DNA of 64,000 bases, from assembly GCF_003096815.1 (NCBI RefSeq), contig NZ_QENY01000004.1, positions 41,316 through 105,315 on the forward strand, in the 5' to 3' direction. The stretch is from Hallella colorans. Its GTDB lineage: Bacteria > Bacteroidota > Bacteroidia > Bacteroidales > Bacteroidaceae. Positions 26,080-35,914 of this stretch are shown here, piece by piece (the stretch's first letter is position 1; each line of letters opens with the position of its first letter). Made by a program: the position numbers and the translations under genes. The notes beneath the pieces were generated by a model that worked only from the letters and a program-made list of their open reading frames with translations, was not told the DNA's origin and ran no database searches.

Positions 26080-29000
26080 TTAATTAACCGTGTAACTCAT
26101 GCCCTCGCGCTCGCTCACGTATCGCACCAAACTGTTTCTCACCTCTATGCGCCCGGCCTTGGCGCGCAAAAGCACGTTGGTATTGGTCTCCTCGTCGTTG
26201 ACGTTGAAATACAGCTCGGTCTTGCCGGGTGCGTCCGTCACCATCGACAGCACGTCGTTCACCACGTCATCGTCTATGCGGGCGCTCTTGAGATGGATGG
26301 TGAAACGCTCCAAGCGATTGTCCTTGACCGTCTGCAAATACTCTATCTTTTGTATCACCATGGAGAAATACTGGCTTGTGGCAAAACGCTTGACGCATTT
26401 GGCGGTGACGAAAACGGCACTGCCCTCGGTGAGCCACGCCCCCCATCTGCCCCAGTCCTCGCCGAAGAGGGCTATCTCGCCCGGCCCCTCGAAATCCTCC
26501 ATGGTGACGATGCCGAATGGCTCCCCGCGCTTGTTGAAACGCTGCGTCACCTTGGTGACAATGCCACCAAACGTGATCTCGCTACGCATGGCCAACTCAG
26601 GGAATTTCTCCCGATTGCCAGCCTCGGCGCAGGTGGTGTTGCAAAGGCTCTCAAGAACGAGGGTGTAATCGTCCAGCGGGTGCGCCGACAGGTAAATACC
26701 TACCAACTGTTTCTCCTTGCCAAGCTTCTCGATGGCGCTCCATGGCACGGCCTTGGGAGCCGGCGGGGTGACGATGGTGATGTCGGAGGCAAAATCGCCG
26801 AACAGCGTGTTTGCCGCCGCAGCCTTTTCTTGCTGATACTGTTGGCCGAACCTGACGAGGCTGTCAAGGAACGCCTCGCCCCGCGCGTTGACACCAAGAT
26901 ACTGCTCGCGCGCCAGTCCGAAACAATCTAATCCGCCGCTGAGGGCCATGCTCTCGAGAGCCTTGCGATTAACGTCGCGCAGGTTGACACGCTCCACGAA
27001 GTCGTAAACATCCTTGTACGCACCATTGTCTTGTCGCTCCCTCACGATGGCCTCGGCAGCCGCGGAGCCCATGCCCTTGATGGCAGACAGCCCAAACCTG
27101 ATCTCGCCCTTGCCGTTCACGCCAAACTCCACGAAGCTCTCATTGACATCCGGGCCGAGCGTGGGAATGCCCATGACCTTGCACTCCTCCATGAGCTTGG
27201 TTATCTCGCCTATGTCAGAGAACCGACGCGTCATCAGCGCGGCCATGTACTCGGCAGGGTAATGGGCCTTAAGGTAGGCCGTCTGGTACGCCACCCACGA
27301 GTAGCACGTGGCGTGCGACTTGTTGAATGCGTAGGAGGCAAACTTCTCCCAGTCGCCCCATATCTTCTCGAGCACCTTTGGGTCGTGGCCGTTAGCCGAC
27401 CCCTGCTTGATGAATTTGGGCTTCATGCGGTCCACAATGTCCTTTTTCTTCTTGCCCATGGCCTTGCGCAGGGCGTCACTCTCACCTCGCGTGAAATTGG
27501 CCAACTGTCGCGACAGCAACATCACTTGCTCCTGATACACGGTGATGCCGTATGTGTCCTTGAGATATTTCTCCATGCACGGTATGTCGTAAGTGACGAG
27601 CGTGGGGTCGTTTTTGCGCTTGATGAAATCGGGGATGTAATCCATTGGCCCAGGCCTGTAGAGCGCGTTCATGGCGATGAGGTCCTCAAACACGGTGGGA
27701 TGAAGCTCCCTAAGGTACTTCTGCATGCCCGGCGACTCGAACTGGAACGTGCCGATGGTGCGCCCCTTCTGGTAGAGTTGGTAGGTCATCTCGTCGTCGA
27801 TGGGAATGTTGTCTATGTCGACTTTCACGCCCCTTGTGCGCTCCACGACCTTGCAAGCCTCTTTCAACTCTGACAGAGTCTTCAGCCCAAGGAAGTCCAT
27901 CTTGATGAGCCCGGTCGACTCTATGACGTGGCCATCGTATTGGGTGACGGCGCATTTCAACTCGGGGAAGTCAGGGTCGTCGGCCGTTGACACCGGCACC
28001 CATTCGCTGATGGGGTCCCGGCAGATGATAAATCCGCACGCGTGGATGCCCGTTCCGCGCACCGTTCCCTCCAGCTGCTTGGCGTATTTGATGGTGTTAC
28101 GCTCGCGCGGGTCGGTCGACACCTCGGCTTCTCGCAATTCGGGTGTATACTCGATGGCATTTGTCAAGTTCATCTTCTTGTTGTCAGGAAGACGGTCTGG
28201 TATGGCTTTTTTCAGCATGTTGGCACGCTCAAGGGGCAGCCGTTCCACGCGGGCCACATCGGCAATAGAGTTCTTGGTGGCCATACTGCCATAGGTGATG
28301 ATATGGGCGCAGTTTTCCTCGCCATACTTGTCCATCACCCACCTGAGCACCTTGCCGCGCCCATCGTCGTCAAAGTCGGTGTCAATATCGGGCAAATTCA
28401 CGCGGTCCGGGTTTAGGAAGCGCTCAAACAGCAGGTCGTATTTCAACGGGTCTATCCTCGTGATGCCCAAGCAGTAGGCCACCACGGAGCCTGCCGCGGA
28501 GCCGCGCCCGGGGCCCACCCACACGCCAAGCTCGTTACGGGCGGCGGCGATGAAGTCTTGCACGATGAGGAAATAGCCCGGGAAACCCATCGTCTTCATC
28601 ACGTGGAGCTCAAAATTGATATGCTCCTTGACGTTGTCCGGCAGTGGGTCGCCATAGTTTTTCCTCGCCCCATCATAGGCCAGCTTGGCCAAATAGTCGG
28701 CCTCGAGCTTGATACGGTAAATCTTGTCGTAGCCACCCAAACGGTCGATGACCTTGCGCGCCTCGTCCTCGGGCAGGGGATTTTGGCCGTTCTCGTCTGT
28801 CGTGAACTCCCTGTACAAGTCAGCCTCTGTGTATTTCTCGCGCCACGACCGCTCCGTGCCAAACGACTCTGGAATGGGGAAATAGGGCATGATCGGGCCG
28901 TTGTCTATACTGTACATCTCAACCTTGCCGAGCACCTCAAGCGTGTTGCTCAGGGCCTCGGGAACGTCGGCGAAGACGTCGTTCATCTCCTTTCTTGTCT

Positions 29001-29799
29001 TGAACCACTCTTGCTTGGTGTACATCAGGCGGAAAGGGTCGTCCAAGTCTTTGCTTGTCGACAGGCATAGCAGGTGGTCATGGGCCTCGGCGGTGTCTTG
29101 GTCCTCAAAGTGGCAGTCGTTGGTGCACACCACCTTGATGCCGTATTCCTTGGCAAACTCCATGAGCGCCTTGTTAGCTTTCTGCTGCAAAGGGAACACC
29201 TCGCGGTTGGCGCGGATGGCGGGGTCTTTCACCTCGTGCCGCTGCAACTCCAGATAGTAGTCGTCGCCAAACACCCTGTGATACCACTGGCAAGCCTCCC
29301 GGGCACCCTCCAAGTCACCGTCGAGCACTTTGGCGGGCACCTCACCGGCAATGCACGCCGAGCAAACGATAAGCCCCTCATGGTATTTCTCGAGGTCGGC
29401 GCGGTCTGTGCGCGGCTTGTAATAGTAGCCGTCCACCCAAGACCTGCTCACTATCTTGATCAAATTCTTGTATCCTTGGTAATTCTTGGCCAATACAATA
29501 AGGTGGTATCCGGACGCGTCGCCATTCTCCTTGACCTTGTCTTCCTTGTTGTGGTGGGCCACATACATCTCGCATCCGAGAATGGGCTTGAAAGGCTCAA
29601 GCCCCTCCTTAACCCGTTTTTTGTTCACGACGGAACAATAATCAAAAAGCTCCTTGATGCCATACATCACCCCATGATCCGTGATGGCCATGCCTTTCAT
29701 GCCGTCCTTGATAGCCTTGTCCACAAGATACCTCACCTTAGACTGGCCGTCGAGCACAGAGTAATGCGTATGTACGTGCAAATGCACAAAATCTTCCAT
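26080..29799 (-). CDS. dnaE: DNA polymerase III alpha subunit
   Basis: A 1239-residue replicative polymerase. The N-terminal PHP domain begins HLHVHTHYSVLDG. The catalytic Asp pair is in PDIDTDFDDDGRGKVL, preceded by GPGRGSAAGSVVAYC. Finger/thumb motifs FQFESPGMQKYL and YRPGPMDYIPDF follow, and an OB fold sits near the C-terminus (FGGIVTKVTQRFNKRGEPFG). The C-terminus adds a short Bacteroidetes-type extension. It is the main replicase catalytic subunit. Length and motifs are intact. Confidence 0.97.
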   Translation of the reverse strand: MEDFVHLHVHTHYSVLDGQSKVRYLVDKAIKDGMKGMAITDHGVMYGIKELFDYCSVVNKKRVKEGLEPFKPILGCEMYVAHHNKEDKVKENGDASGYHLIVLAKNYQGYKNLIKIVSRSWVDGYYYKPRTDRADLEKYHEGLIVCSACIAGEVPAKVLDGDLEGAREACQWYHRVFGDDYYLELQRHEVKDPAIRANREVFPLQQKANKALMEFAKEYGIKVVCTNDCHFEDQDTAEAHDHLLCLSTSKDLDDPFRLMYTKQEWFKTRKEMNDVFADVPEALSNTLEVLGKVEMYSIDNGPIMPYFPIPESFGTERSWREKYTEADLYREFTTDENGQNPLPEDEARKVIDRLGGYDKIYRIKLEADYLAKLAYDGARKNYGDPLPDNVKEHINFELHVMKTMGFPGYFLIVQDFIAAARNELGVWVGPGRGSAAGSVVAYCLGITRIDPLKYDLLFERFLNPDRVNLPDIDTDFDDDGRGKVLRWVMDKYGEENCAHIITYGSMATKNSIADVARVERLPLERANMLKKAIPDRLPDNKKMNLTNAIEYTPELREAEVSTDPRERNTIKYAKQLEGTVRGTGIHACGFIICRDPISEWVPVSTADDPDFPELKCAVTQYDGHVIESTGLIKMDFLGLKTLSELKEACKVVERTRGVKVDIDNIPIDDEMTYQLYQKGRTIGTFQFESPGMQKYLRELHPTVFEDLIAMNALYRPGPMDYIPDFIKRKNDPTLVTYDIPCMEKYLKDTYGITVYQEQVMLLSRQLANFTRGESDALRKAMGKKKKDIVDRMKPKFIKQGSANGHDPKVLEKIWGDWEKFASYAFNKSHATCYSWVAYQTAYLKAHYPAEYMAALMTRRFSDIGEITKLMEECKVMGIPTLGPDVNESFVEFGVNGKGEIRFGLSAIKGMGSAAAEAIVRERQDNGAYKDVYDFVERVNLRDVNRKALESMALSGGLDCFGLAREQYLGVNARGEAFLDSLVRFGQQYQQEKAAAANTLFGDFASDITIVTPPAPKAVPWSAIEKLGKEKQLVGIYLSAHPLDDYTLVLESLCNTTCAEAGNREKFPELAMRSEITFGGIVTKVTQRFNKRGEPFGIVTMEDFEGPGEIALFGEDWGRWGAWLTEGSAVFVTAKCVKRFATSQYFSMVIQKIEYLQTVKDNRLERFTIHLKSARIDDDVVNDVLSMVTDAPGKTELYFNVNDEETNTNVLLRAKAGRIEVRNSLVRYVSEREGMSYTVN

Positions 29800-29871
29800 G
29801 TCCGAATAAAATTTATAGGTGTAAAGTTACGGCTTAATAGCGATATGACCAAAAGAATAATACAAAAAAGG

Positions 29872-29902
29872 TTGTCGTTTAAATAAAAAACAATTACCTT
29901 TG
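29872..29902 (+). promoter_or_regulatory. psd promoter
   Basis: TTG (29872-29874), 20 bases, TACCTTTG (29895-29902): a full Bacteroidetes consensus about 30 bases before the psd ATG. Confidence 0.8.
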
Positions 29903-29931
29903 CAACAATTCTACCACACCCTTTTCTTAAT

Positions 29932-30624
29932 ATGGGCAAGAGAATAAAAAAAATAAAAAAAATACGCATACACCGTGAGGGAACCAACACCATATTCCTT
30001 GGTTTGATTTTTATAATCATTGTCGCCACGTGCTTTTGGTTTGGGTTTGACTCCAAATGGCCGTTTTGGTCGTTTGTCACAATCTTTGGCATAGCTTACG
30101 CTATCATCCTCAATTTTTACCAATGCCCCATCAGATACCTCAAAGTTGACAACACCAACAAAATCGTGGTGGCGCCTGCCGACGGCAAGATTGTGGTCAT
30201 CGAAGAGGTGGAAGAGCGTGAGTATTTTCACGACAAGCGTATCATGGTGAGTATCTTCATGAGTTTGTTCAACGTGCATGCCAACTGGTTTCCGGTAGAC
30301 GGGAGGGTCAAGTTCGTGCGGCATCAAGACGGCAACTACCACAAAGCGTGGCTGCCCAAGGCGAGCGAGGAGAACGAACGGGCCGACACCATGATCGAAA
30401 CGGAGGACGGAACGGAGGTGCTCTGCCGCCAAATAGCCGGCGCCATGGCCCGTCGCATCGTCACTTACGCCAAGGAGGGCGAGGATTGTTACATCGACGA
30501 GCACTTGGGCTTCATCAAGCTCGGCTCGCGTGTGGACGTATTCTTACCGTTGGGCACGGAGATACTTGTCAAAATGGGGCAAAAAACCGTGGGCGACCAA
30601 ACCATCATAGCGCGCTTGAAATAA
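29932..30624 (+). CDS. psd: Phosphatidylserine decarboxylase, short archaeal-type proenzyme
   Basis: A 230-residue protein with a polybasic N-terminus and two hydrophobic segments (about 20-65). The core includes [32 protein letters not shown], and the self-cleavage site FIKLGSRVD where Ser becomes the pyruvoyl group. It makes phosphatidylethanolamine from phosphatidylserine at the inner membrane. It is followed 130 bases later by pssA, which makes its substrate. Confidence 0.95.
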   Translation: MGKRIKKIKKIRIHREGTNTIFLGLIFIIIVATCFWFGFDSKWPFWSFVTIFGIAYAIILNFYQCPIRYLKVDNTNKIVVAPADGKIVVIEEVEEREYFHDKRIMVSIFMSLFNVHANWFPVDGRVKFVRHQDGNYHKAWLPKASEENERADTMIETEDGTEVLCRQIAGAMARRIVTYAKEGEDCYIDEHLGFIKLGSRVDVFLPLGTEILVKMGQKTVGDQTIIARLK

Positions 30625-30754
30625 CCTCGCTGGGGGTTATCGACCACATTGGCAACCCTCGCGACAATCCCGCCAAGACACAGGCGGGAGCATTGAGAGA
30701 TGGGCACGGTCGGCGCCGCGCTACTCGTTTCCTAACACAGCCAACACACATCCC

Positions 30755-31489
30755 ATGAGCATCAAGAAGCATATCCCCAACACCATTACCTGTTGCAACC
30801 TCCTCTCTGGTTGCATAGCCATCACCTGTGCCTTGTACTTAGAGCCCAAGCTCGCTTTCGCGTGGATAGTGATGGGAGCCGTTTTTGATTTTTTTGATGG
30901 CATGTCGGCGCGCCTCTTGGGCGTGTCGTCGCCCATAGGCAAGGAGCTTGACTCTCTCGCCGACATTGTCACGTTTGGTCTCGCACCATCGACCATCGTG
31001 TTCTCGCAGCTCTCGGCGATGGACTATCCCGGCTTTGTCACACCCGCCATGCAAGACTACTTGCCGTTCGTGGCCTTTGTCATGGCTGCCTTCTCGGCCC
31101 TGCGGTTGGCCAAGTTCAACCTTGACGAGCGACAAAGCCTTGGTTTTATTGGCCTGCCAACGCCTGCCAACGCCCTGTTCTGGAGCTCGCTCGTCGTGGG
31201 AGCGCACACCTACCTTGAGTCGTCCGCCATCATGTCTGTGGCGGTTGTCTTGATGATTTTCGTGAGTTGCTGGCTACTCGTGGCCGAGATACCCATGTTC
31301 GCGCTCAAATTCAAGCACTGGGGATGGAAAGGCAATGAGGTCAAGTACATCTTCGTAGTGTCTTGCGTGCCCCTCATTCTCATTTTCAAAATGTCGGCAT
31401 TCGCCATCATCGTAGCGTGGTATGTCGCGCTGTCAATAGGCATGAGCATGCGAGACAAGGCGCGCGGCGCACGGCGCGACACATTGTAA
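30755..31489 (+). CDS. pssA: CDP-diacylglycerol-serine O-phosphatidyltransferase
   Basis: A 244-residue integral membrane enzyme. The CDP-alcohol phosphotransferase signature runs across FFDGMSARLLGV and SPIGKELDSLADIVTFG, with all the Asp residues of DG-x2-AR-x8-G-x3-D-x3-D present. About seven transmembrane helices. It joins CDP-diacylglycerol and serine, feeding the psd product upstream. Confidence 0.96.
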   Translation: MSIKKHIPNTITCCNLLSGCIAITCALYLEPKLAFAWIVMGAVFDFFDGMSARLLGVSSPIGKELDSLADIVTFGLAPSTIVFSQLSAMDYPGFVTPAMQDYLPFVAFVMAAFSALRLAKFNLDERQSLGFIGLPTPANALFWSSLVVGAHTYLESSAIMSVAVVLMIFVSCWLLVAEIPMFALKFKHWGWKGNEVKYIFVVSCVPLILIFKMSAFAIIVAWYVALSIGMSMRDKARGARRDTL

Positions 31490-31500
31490 AGTACGCCACA

Positions 31501-31806
31501 ATGATCCTGCAACTACTCTTATTCATACTCTTATTTCTCGTCATCCTTGTCTTGATGGCCGTAATGGTACTGCGTGGCCTATACTATCGGTCTGGGTTGA
31601 AAAAGGTACTCGACGCGCTCCGTGGGCAAGCCACCGGGGCATCTCCGTCTGATCGCGCTCGCAATGATGGCGGCCGCCATCATCGTCGCACAGCCAAGAC
31701 CCCATCCGGCGATGTCATCATAGACCATCGGGACCCTGAAAAAGCCCAGCAAAAGATTTTCGGCAAGGACGAAGGCGAATATGTCGATTACGAGGAAACG
31801 AAGTAA
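31501..31806 (+). CDS. DUF4834-family small membrane protein
   Basis: A 101-residue protein starting MILQLLLFILLFLVILVLM, a single N-terminal membrane helix, then a basic, disordered middle (HHRRTAKTPSG) and an acidic C-terminus KIFGKDEGEYVDYEE that is the hallmark of DUF4834. It starts 12 bases after pssA, so it is in the same transcript. Function unknown; the pssA-DUF4834 order suggests an envelope link. Confidence 0.85.
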   Translation: MILQLLLFILLFLVILVLMAVMVLRGLYYRSGLKKVLDALRGQATGASPSDRARNDGGRHHRRTAKTPSGDVIIDHRDPEKAQQKIFGKDEGEYVDYEETK

Positions 31807-32009
31807 TCGACTTACCACGCCAACATGCTTGCCCACCCCCTCTTTCTCGTTCGTTGCGCCGTCACGGCTCCCATTCCAAGTAGGCTAACAGTTCTGCCCT
31901 GACCGCCAACGAGCCACTCGTGCGCTATCCATTCCCATTCTTCATAGCCATAGGGCGCGCACAGGTGGCGTTCCCCGTTTTTTCGTCTGCCAAGGCGGCT
32001 CCATACCGC

Positions 32010-33950
32010 CTATGCCACATACTTGAGCCGCATGCTGTTGAGCGCCACGCTCACGCTCGACAAGGCCATCAATCCAGCTGCCCACATAGGCGTGAGCTGA
32101 AAATGAACACCGAAGAGATAGAGCGCGCCAGCCGCGAGCGGTATGCTCACCACGTTGTAGACAAAAGCCCAAAAAAGGTTTTGCCATATCATCCCGACGG
32201 TCTTGGCGCTCAATCTCACCGCGGAGGGAATGGCACGAAGGTCATCCGTCATGATCGTCACTTGCGCCACGTCTATCGCCACGTCCGTGCCCTTACCCAT
32301 AGCGATGCCCACGTCGGCCAGGGCCAAGGCTCGCGTGTCGTTAACGCCGTCGCCCACCATCGCAACACGATGGCCCTCATGGCGCAAGCGTCGCACCAAA
32401 CGCTCTTTATCATCGGGCATGCACCTGCCCTGCCAGTGCGCTATCCCGGCCTTGCTGGCCCAATGTCGCACGGCTTCCTCCTTATCGCCGCTCATCATGT
32501 AAACGTCTATCCCCTGCGCGCCCAACGTCTCGACGGCCTCGCGCGCATGAGGTTTGAGCGTCTCCCTGTCATCCAATGCCAGCGTGTCGACACGTGTGAA
32601 GTCCACGTTCGGGTTGGCGATGGTCAGCGTGCCCGTCTTGTCTATCACCACGGCGTCTATCTTACGCATAGCCTCCAAGGCAGCCGCGTCCTTGATGAGG
32701 ATATGTCGCTCGGCAGCCTTGCCCATGCCCACCATCAGCGCGGTGGGCGTGGCCAGCCCCATAGCACAGGGGCACGCCACCACAAGCACGGCCACGGCGC
32801 TCATGATGGCTTGCGGAATGGCCACCGCACCACCAATCGCCCACCATGCCACCAAGGTCAAAAGGGCCATCGCCGTCACCGTTGGCACGAACACCATCGC
32901 AGCCTTGTCCACCACGCGTTGCACAGGGGCCTTAGAGGCTTGCGCCGCTCTCACCACGCGCACGATGCCCGCCAGCGCGGTGCCCTCGCCCACTTTCACG
33001 GCGCGCAAGCGCAGCCTGCCCTGCGCCGGAATGGTACCCGCCAGCACCGACGCGCCAGCCTTCTTCTCCGCCGGCGTGGGCTCTCCCGTCACCATACTCT
33101 CGTCCACGTAGGCCGCATCTGGTGTCATAAAAGAGGTGGCCCATGTCACCTCGCCGTCCACAGGCACCTTCTCACCCGCGCGTACCTCCACAATATCGCC
33201 CTCGCCAAGGGTGGACACGGGCACTTCGCATGTGTCTTCGGCCATGGGCTCCGAACTGTGGCAAAGGCGGGCCGTCCGAGGCGCCATGCCCATCAGATGC
33301 CTCACGCTGCTTGCCATGCTATCCTTGGCTCGCTCCTCGATGACGCGCCCCGTCAGCACAAAGGTGATTATCATCACGCACGCATCGTAATAGGTATGCC
33401 AATCCATGCCCATGGCACCCCAAACGCGGTCGCCCCAAAACGTATTGAACACGCTGAAGGCGAAGCTCACGCCCGTTGACAGCGCCACCAACGTGTCCAT
33501 GCCCACCGCGCCATGAGCCAAAGAGCGCGCCGCCGACACGTAAAACGTCCTGCCGCAATAGCCCATAACCACCAAGCAGAGCAGCAAACTCACCTGATTG
33601 GCCGTGTCTCGGGTGCCCACGTAGAGCCATCCCATCGACACACTCATCACCAAGACAGAAGCCACCCAAGCCACCACGGCCTTGCGCCTGAGCAGCGCGA
33701 AAGCGCGCCGCTCTATCTCCTCAACCGATCGGTCTTGCTCTATCACAAGGTCATAGCCTATGGAGGCTATCTCGGCTTTCATGGTCTCAAGCGATATTTG
33801 GGCAGGGTCATATTCCACCGCGGCACTTCGCCCGGGCAGGCTCACGGTGGCATGGCTCACGCCTTTGAGCGAGTTCAGCTTGCGCTCCACGTTGGCCGAG
33901 CAGGCCGAGCAGGCCATGCCAATGACGGGTATAATCTGTTTCATAGTCAT
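32010..33950 (-). CDS. copA: Copper-type P1B ATPase without a canonical nucleotide-binding domain
   Basis: A 646-residue protein. The N-terminal heavy-metal domain has C14-S-A-C17. The membrane ion site is C393-P-C395 in VVACPCAMGLATPTA, the phosphorylation site D437-KTGT, the TGD-like motif is MMSGDKEE with Asp489, and the hinge is MVGDGVND. Metal-binding and phosphorylation regions look intact, but only 52 residues separate Asp437 from Asp489, where canonical CopA has about 150 holding the SEHP and GxG nucleotide-binding domain. It lies downstream of a CxxC metallochaperone gene. Copper(I) export is the likely role, with the energy-coupling question open. Confidence 0.9.
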   Translation of the reverse strand: MTMKQIIPVIGMACSACSANVERKLNSLKGVSHATVSLPGRSAAVEYDPAQISLETMKAEIASIGYDLVIEQDRSVEEIERRAFALLRRKAVVAWVASVLVMSVSMGWLYVGTRDTANQVSLLLCLVVMGYCGRTFYVSAARSLAHGAVGMDTLVALSTGVSFAFSVFNTFWGDRVWGAMGMDWHTYYDACVMIITFVLTGRVIEERAKDSMASSVRHLMGMAPRTARLCHSSEPMAEDTCEVPVSTLGEGDIVEVRAGEKVPVDGEVTWATSFMTPDAAYVDESMVTGEPTPAEKKAGASVLAGTIPAQGRLRLRAVKVGEGTALAGIVRVVRAAQASKAPVQRVVDKAAMVFVPTVTAMALLTLVAWWAIGGAVAIPQAIMSAVAVLVVACPCAMGLATPTALMVGMGKAAERHILIKDAAALEAMRKIDAVVIDKTGTLTIANPNVDFTRVDTLALDDRETLKPHAREAVETLGAQGIDVYMMSGDKEEAVRHWASKAGIAHWQGRCMPDDKERLVRRLRHEGHRVAMVGDGVNDTRALALADVGIAMGKGTDVAIDVAQVTIMTDDLRAIPSAVRLSAKTVGMIWQNLFWAFVYNVVSIPLAAGALYLFGVHFQLTPMWAAGLMALSSVSVALNSMRLKYVA

Positions 33951-34022
33951 ATCAAGTTCTTGACACCACCGTTACATGCGTGATGCCATTCATAAAAAAA
34001 AATCTTTATACAAAAATCGGTT

Positions 34023-34235
34023 TCAAATGGTCATGGCGTAGCCGCCCAAAGCATCGACCGCACTTTTCAGGGCCGACGGCGACACGGTCGTCTCGTCATA
34101 CGTCACAGCCACACTTCCAGCCGCCAAATCCACATGGGCGTCCTCCACGCCCACAACGGCCTTGACGACATTCTCCACGGCTCGCGCGCAGTGGGCGCAT
34201 TTCATACCACTCACGGCAAATGTTCTCGTTGTCAT
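34023..34235 (-). CDS. Heavy-metal-associated (CopZ-like) copper chaperone
   Basis: A 70-residue HMA-fold protein starting MTTRTFAVSGMKCAHCARAV, with the metal-binding CAHC pair. The start at 34235 is preceded by AAAGGAAA; an earlier in-frame ATG at 34277 adds a basic extension without family support. It delivers Cu(I) to CopA, which follows 72 bases downstream. The -7 element at 34321-34328 would serve both genes. Confidence 0.9.
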   Translation of the reverse strand: MTTRTFAVSGMKCAHCARAVENVVKAVVGVEDAHVDLAAGSVAVTYDETTVSPSALKSAVDALGGYAMTI

Positions 34236-34320
34236 TTTGCGTTTCCTTTCTTTCTTGCCGCGACACGGCGCGGTCACGATTAAAAATTTAAAAACGAAAC
34301 CAAAACTTCGTCTCGCTTGA

Positions 34321-34328
34321 CAAAGATA
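34321..34328 (-). promoter_or_regulatory. -7 element TATCTTTG for the copper operon
   Basis: An exact TAnnTTTG on the minus strand, upstream of the metallochaperone gene. No separate copper-regulator site is recognised. Confidence 0.6.
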
Positions 34329-34595
34329 CTATTTTTTTGCGTCACCCTTGGCATAATTTGACAGGGTTTAACAGTTATTCTCACCCTATCGACCCACTCC
34401 ACACAAATATTGGCGGCACGGCAGAAACCTTCCAGCCATCTGCATGAGGCATCGCGCGTCGTGTCACCATGATAAAACAGGCCACAGCGCGCCATTTTGT
34501 CAAACGCATGTGGCAAAACCATTTAGCGTGCTTTGATGCTAATCAATTATTAACTTTTTTAACCCTCGTGTAACATTAAAAAACGCCAAACGGCT

Positions 34596-34625
34596 TTGAA
34601 GTAAGAAAATAAAATGTTATTTTTG
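34596..34625 (+). promoter_or_regulatory. fba promoter
   Basis: TTG (34596-34598), 19 bases, TATTTTTG (34618-34625). A full consensus with a 45-base AT-rich leader. Confidence 0.8.
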
Positions 34626-34671
34626 CAAATAGATAGTTATTCACAAACATTCATTTTTAAATTATTATAAA

Positions 34672-35685
34672 ATGGCAGTTAGTTATAAAGATTTAGGTCT
34701 CGTCAACACGAGAGACATGTTTAAGCGTGCCGTAAGTGGCGGTTACGCCATCCCGGCATTCAACTTTAACAACCTCGAGCAGCTTCAGGCTATCATCACA
34801 GCCTCCTCAGAGCTGAAATCGCCGGTAATCCTCCAAGTGTCCAAGGGGGCACGCAACTATGCCAACGCTACCTTGCTGCGCTACATGGCTGAGGGTGCCG
34901 TGGAATATGCCAAGGAATTGGGCTGCGCCCATCCAGAGATAGTGCTCCACTTGGACCACGGAGACACCTTCGAGCTGTGCAAAGACTGCGTGGACATGGG
35001 TTTCTCATCGGTAATGATAGACGGATCCTCGCTTCCTTACGAGGAGAACATCGCTTTGGCCAAGAAAGTGGTGGACTACGCGCACAAATATGATGTGACC
35101 GTTGAGGCAGAGCTGGGCGTGTTGGCAGGCGTTGAGGACGACGTGGTGGCCGAAGAGTCTCACTACACCAAGCCTGAAGAGGTGATAGACTTCTCGCAGC
35201 GCACTGGTTGCGACTCGCTCGCCATTTCCATTGGCACCAGCCACGGCGCCTACAAGTTCACGCCAGAGCAGTGCACCCGCGACCCGAAGACAGGCCGTCT
35301 GGTTCCCCCACCATTGGCGTTCGACGTGCTGGCCGAGATCGAGAAGAAGCTCCCCGGATTCCCCATCGTGCTCCACGGCTCATCTTCCGTACCACAAGAG
35401 TATGTTGACATCATCAACAAGTTTGGTGGCAACCTGCCCAACGCCGTCGGCATCCCCGAGGACCAGCTCCGCAGGGCTTCCAAGAGCGCCGTGTGCAAGA
35501 TCAACATCGACTCTGACTCTCGTTTGGCCTACACCGCCGGCGTTCGCAAAACATTGGCGGAGCACCCAGAGTACTTCGATCCTCGCCAATACGGCAAGGT
35601 GGCACGCAGCTACATGATCGACCTCTACAAGAGCAAGATTACCGACGTGCTCGGCAGCGACAACAAATTGGCCCAATTAGACTAA
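34672..35685 (+). CDS. fba: Class II fructose-bisphosphate aldolase
   Basis: A 337-residue zinc-dependent aldolase. Zinc and phosphate motifs: HLDHGDTFELCKD (about 85-97), VEAELGVLAGVEDD, ISIGTSHGAYKF and LHGSSSVPQEYVD, with the terminal KINIDSDSRLAYTAG. It interconverts fructose-1,6-bisphosphate and triose phosphates in glycolysis. The leader is AT-rich without a Shine-Dalgarno, common for highly expressed genes of this phylum. A terminator follows at 35879-35914. Confidence 0.97.
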   Translation: MAVSYKDLGLVNTRDMFKRAVSGGYAIPAFNFNNLEQLQAIITASSELKSPVILQVSKGARNYANATLLRYMAEGAVEYAKELGCAHPEIVLHLDHGDTFELCKDCVDMGFSSVMIDGSSLPYEENIALAKKVVDYAHKYDVTVEAELGVLAGVEDDVVAEESHYTKPEEVIDFSQRTGCDSLAISIGTSHGAYKFTPEQCTRDPKTGRLVPPPLAFDVLAEIEKKLPGFPIVLHGSSSVPQEYVDIINKFGGNLPNAVGIPEDQLRRASKSAVCKINIDSDSRLAYTAGVRKTLAEHPEYFDPRQYGKVARSYMIDLYKSKITDVLGSDNKLAQLD

Positions 35686-35878
35686 CGGGCTGGCCGCCCA
35701 CGCGGCGTCATCGGCACGCGAAGACTCGCCGTCAAGCGTGCCATGACAAGAAAATCTTTTCATAAGATTAAACAAGACAGAGTCTGAAAATCACTTCCCT
35801 TATATTTTTGCCTTGAAAATAAAGGCAAAATTCATCGAAGCTATTTTTTTGAAACTTCTTATAAATATTTTATTATAA

Positions 35879-35914
35879 AGGCGGGTTCGACATCAACAGC
35901 GAGCCCGCCTTTTT
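35879..35914 (+). terminator. Intrinsic terminator downstream of fba
   Basis: AGGCGGGTTCG (35879-35889) and CGAGCCCGCCT (35900-35910), an 11-bp stem with one G-T pair, followed by a T run. Confidence 0.85.

Noticed and set aside
29074..29886. A 270-codon plus-strand frame opposite dnaE
   Set aside because: Antisense shadow of the DnaE PHP domain; no independent promoter or family.
31920..33479. A 519-codon His/Arg-rich plus-strand frame
   Set aside because: It lies opposite copA; its His/Arg/Gly bias is what the reverse frame of GC-rich coding sequence gives.
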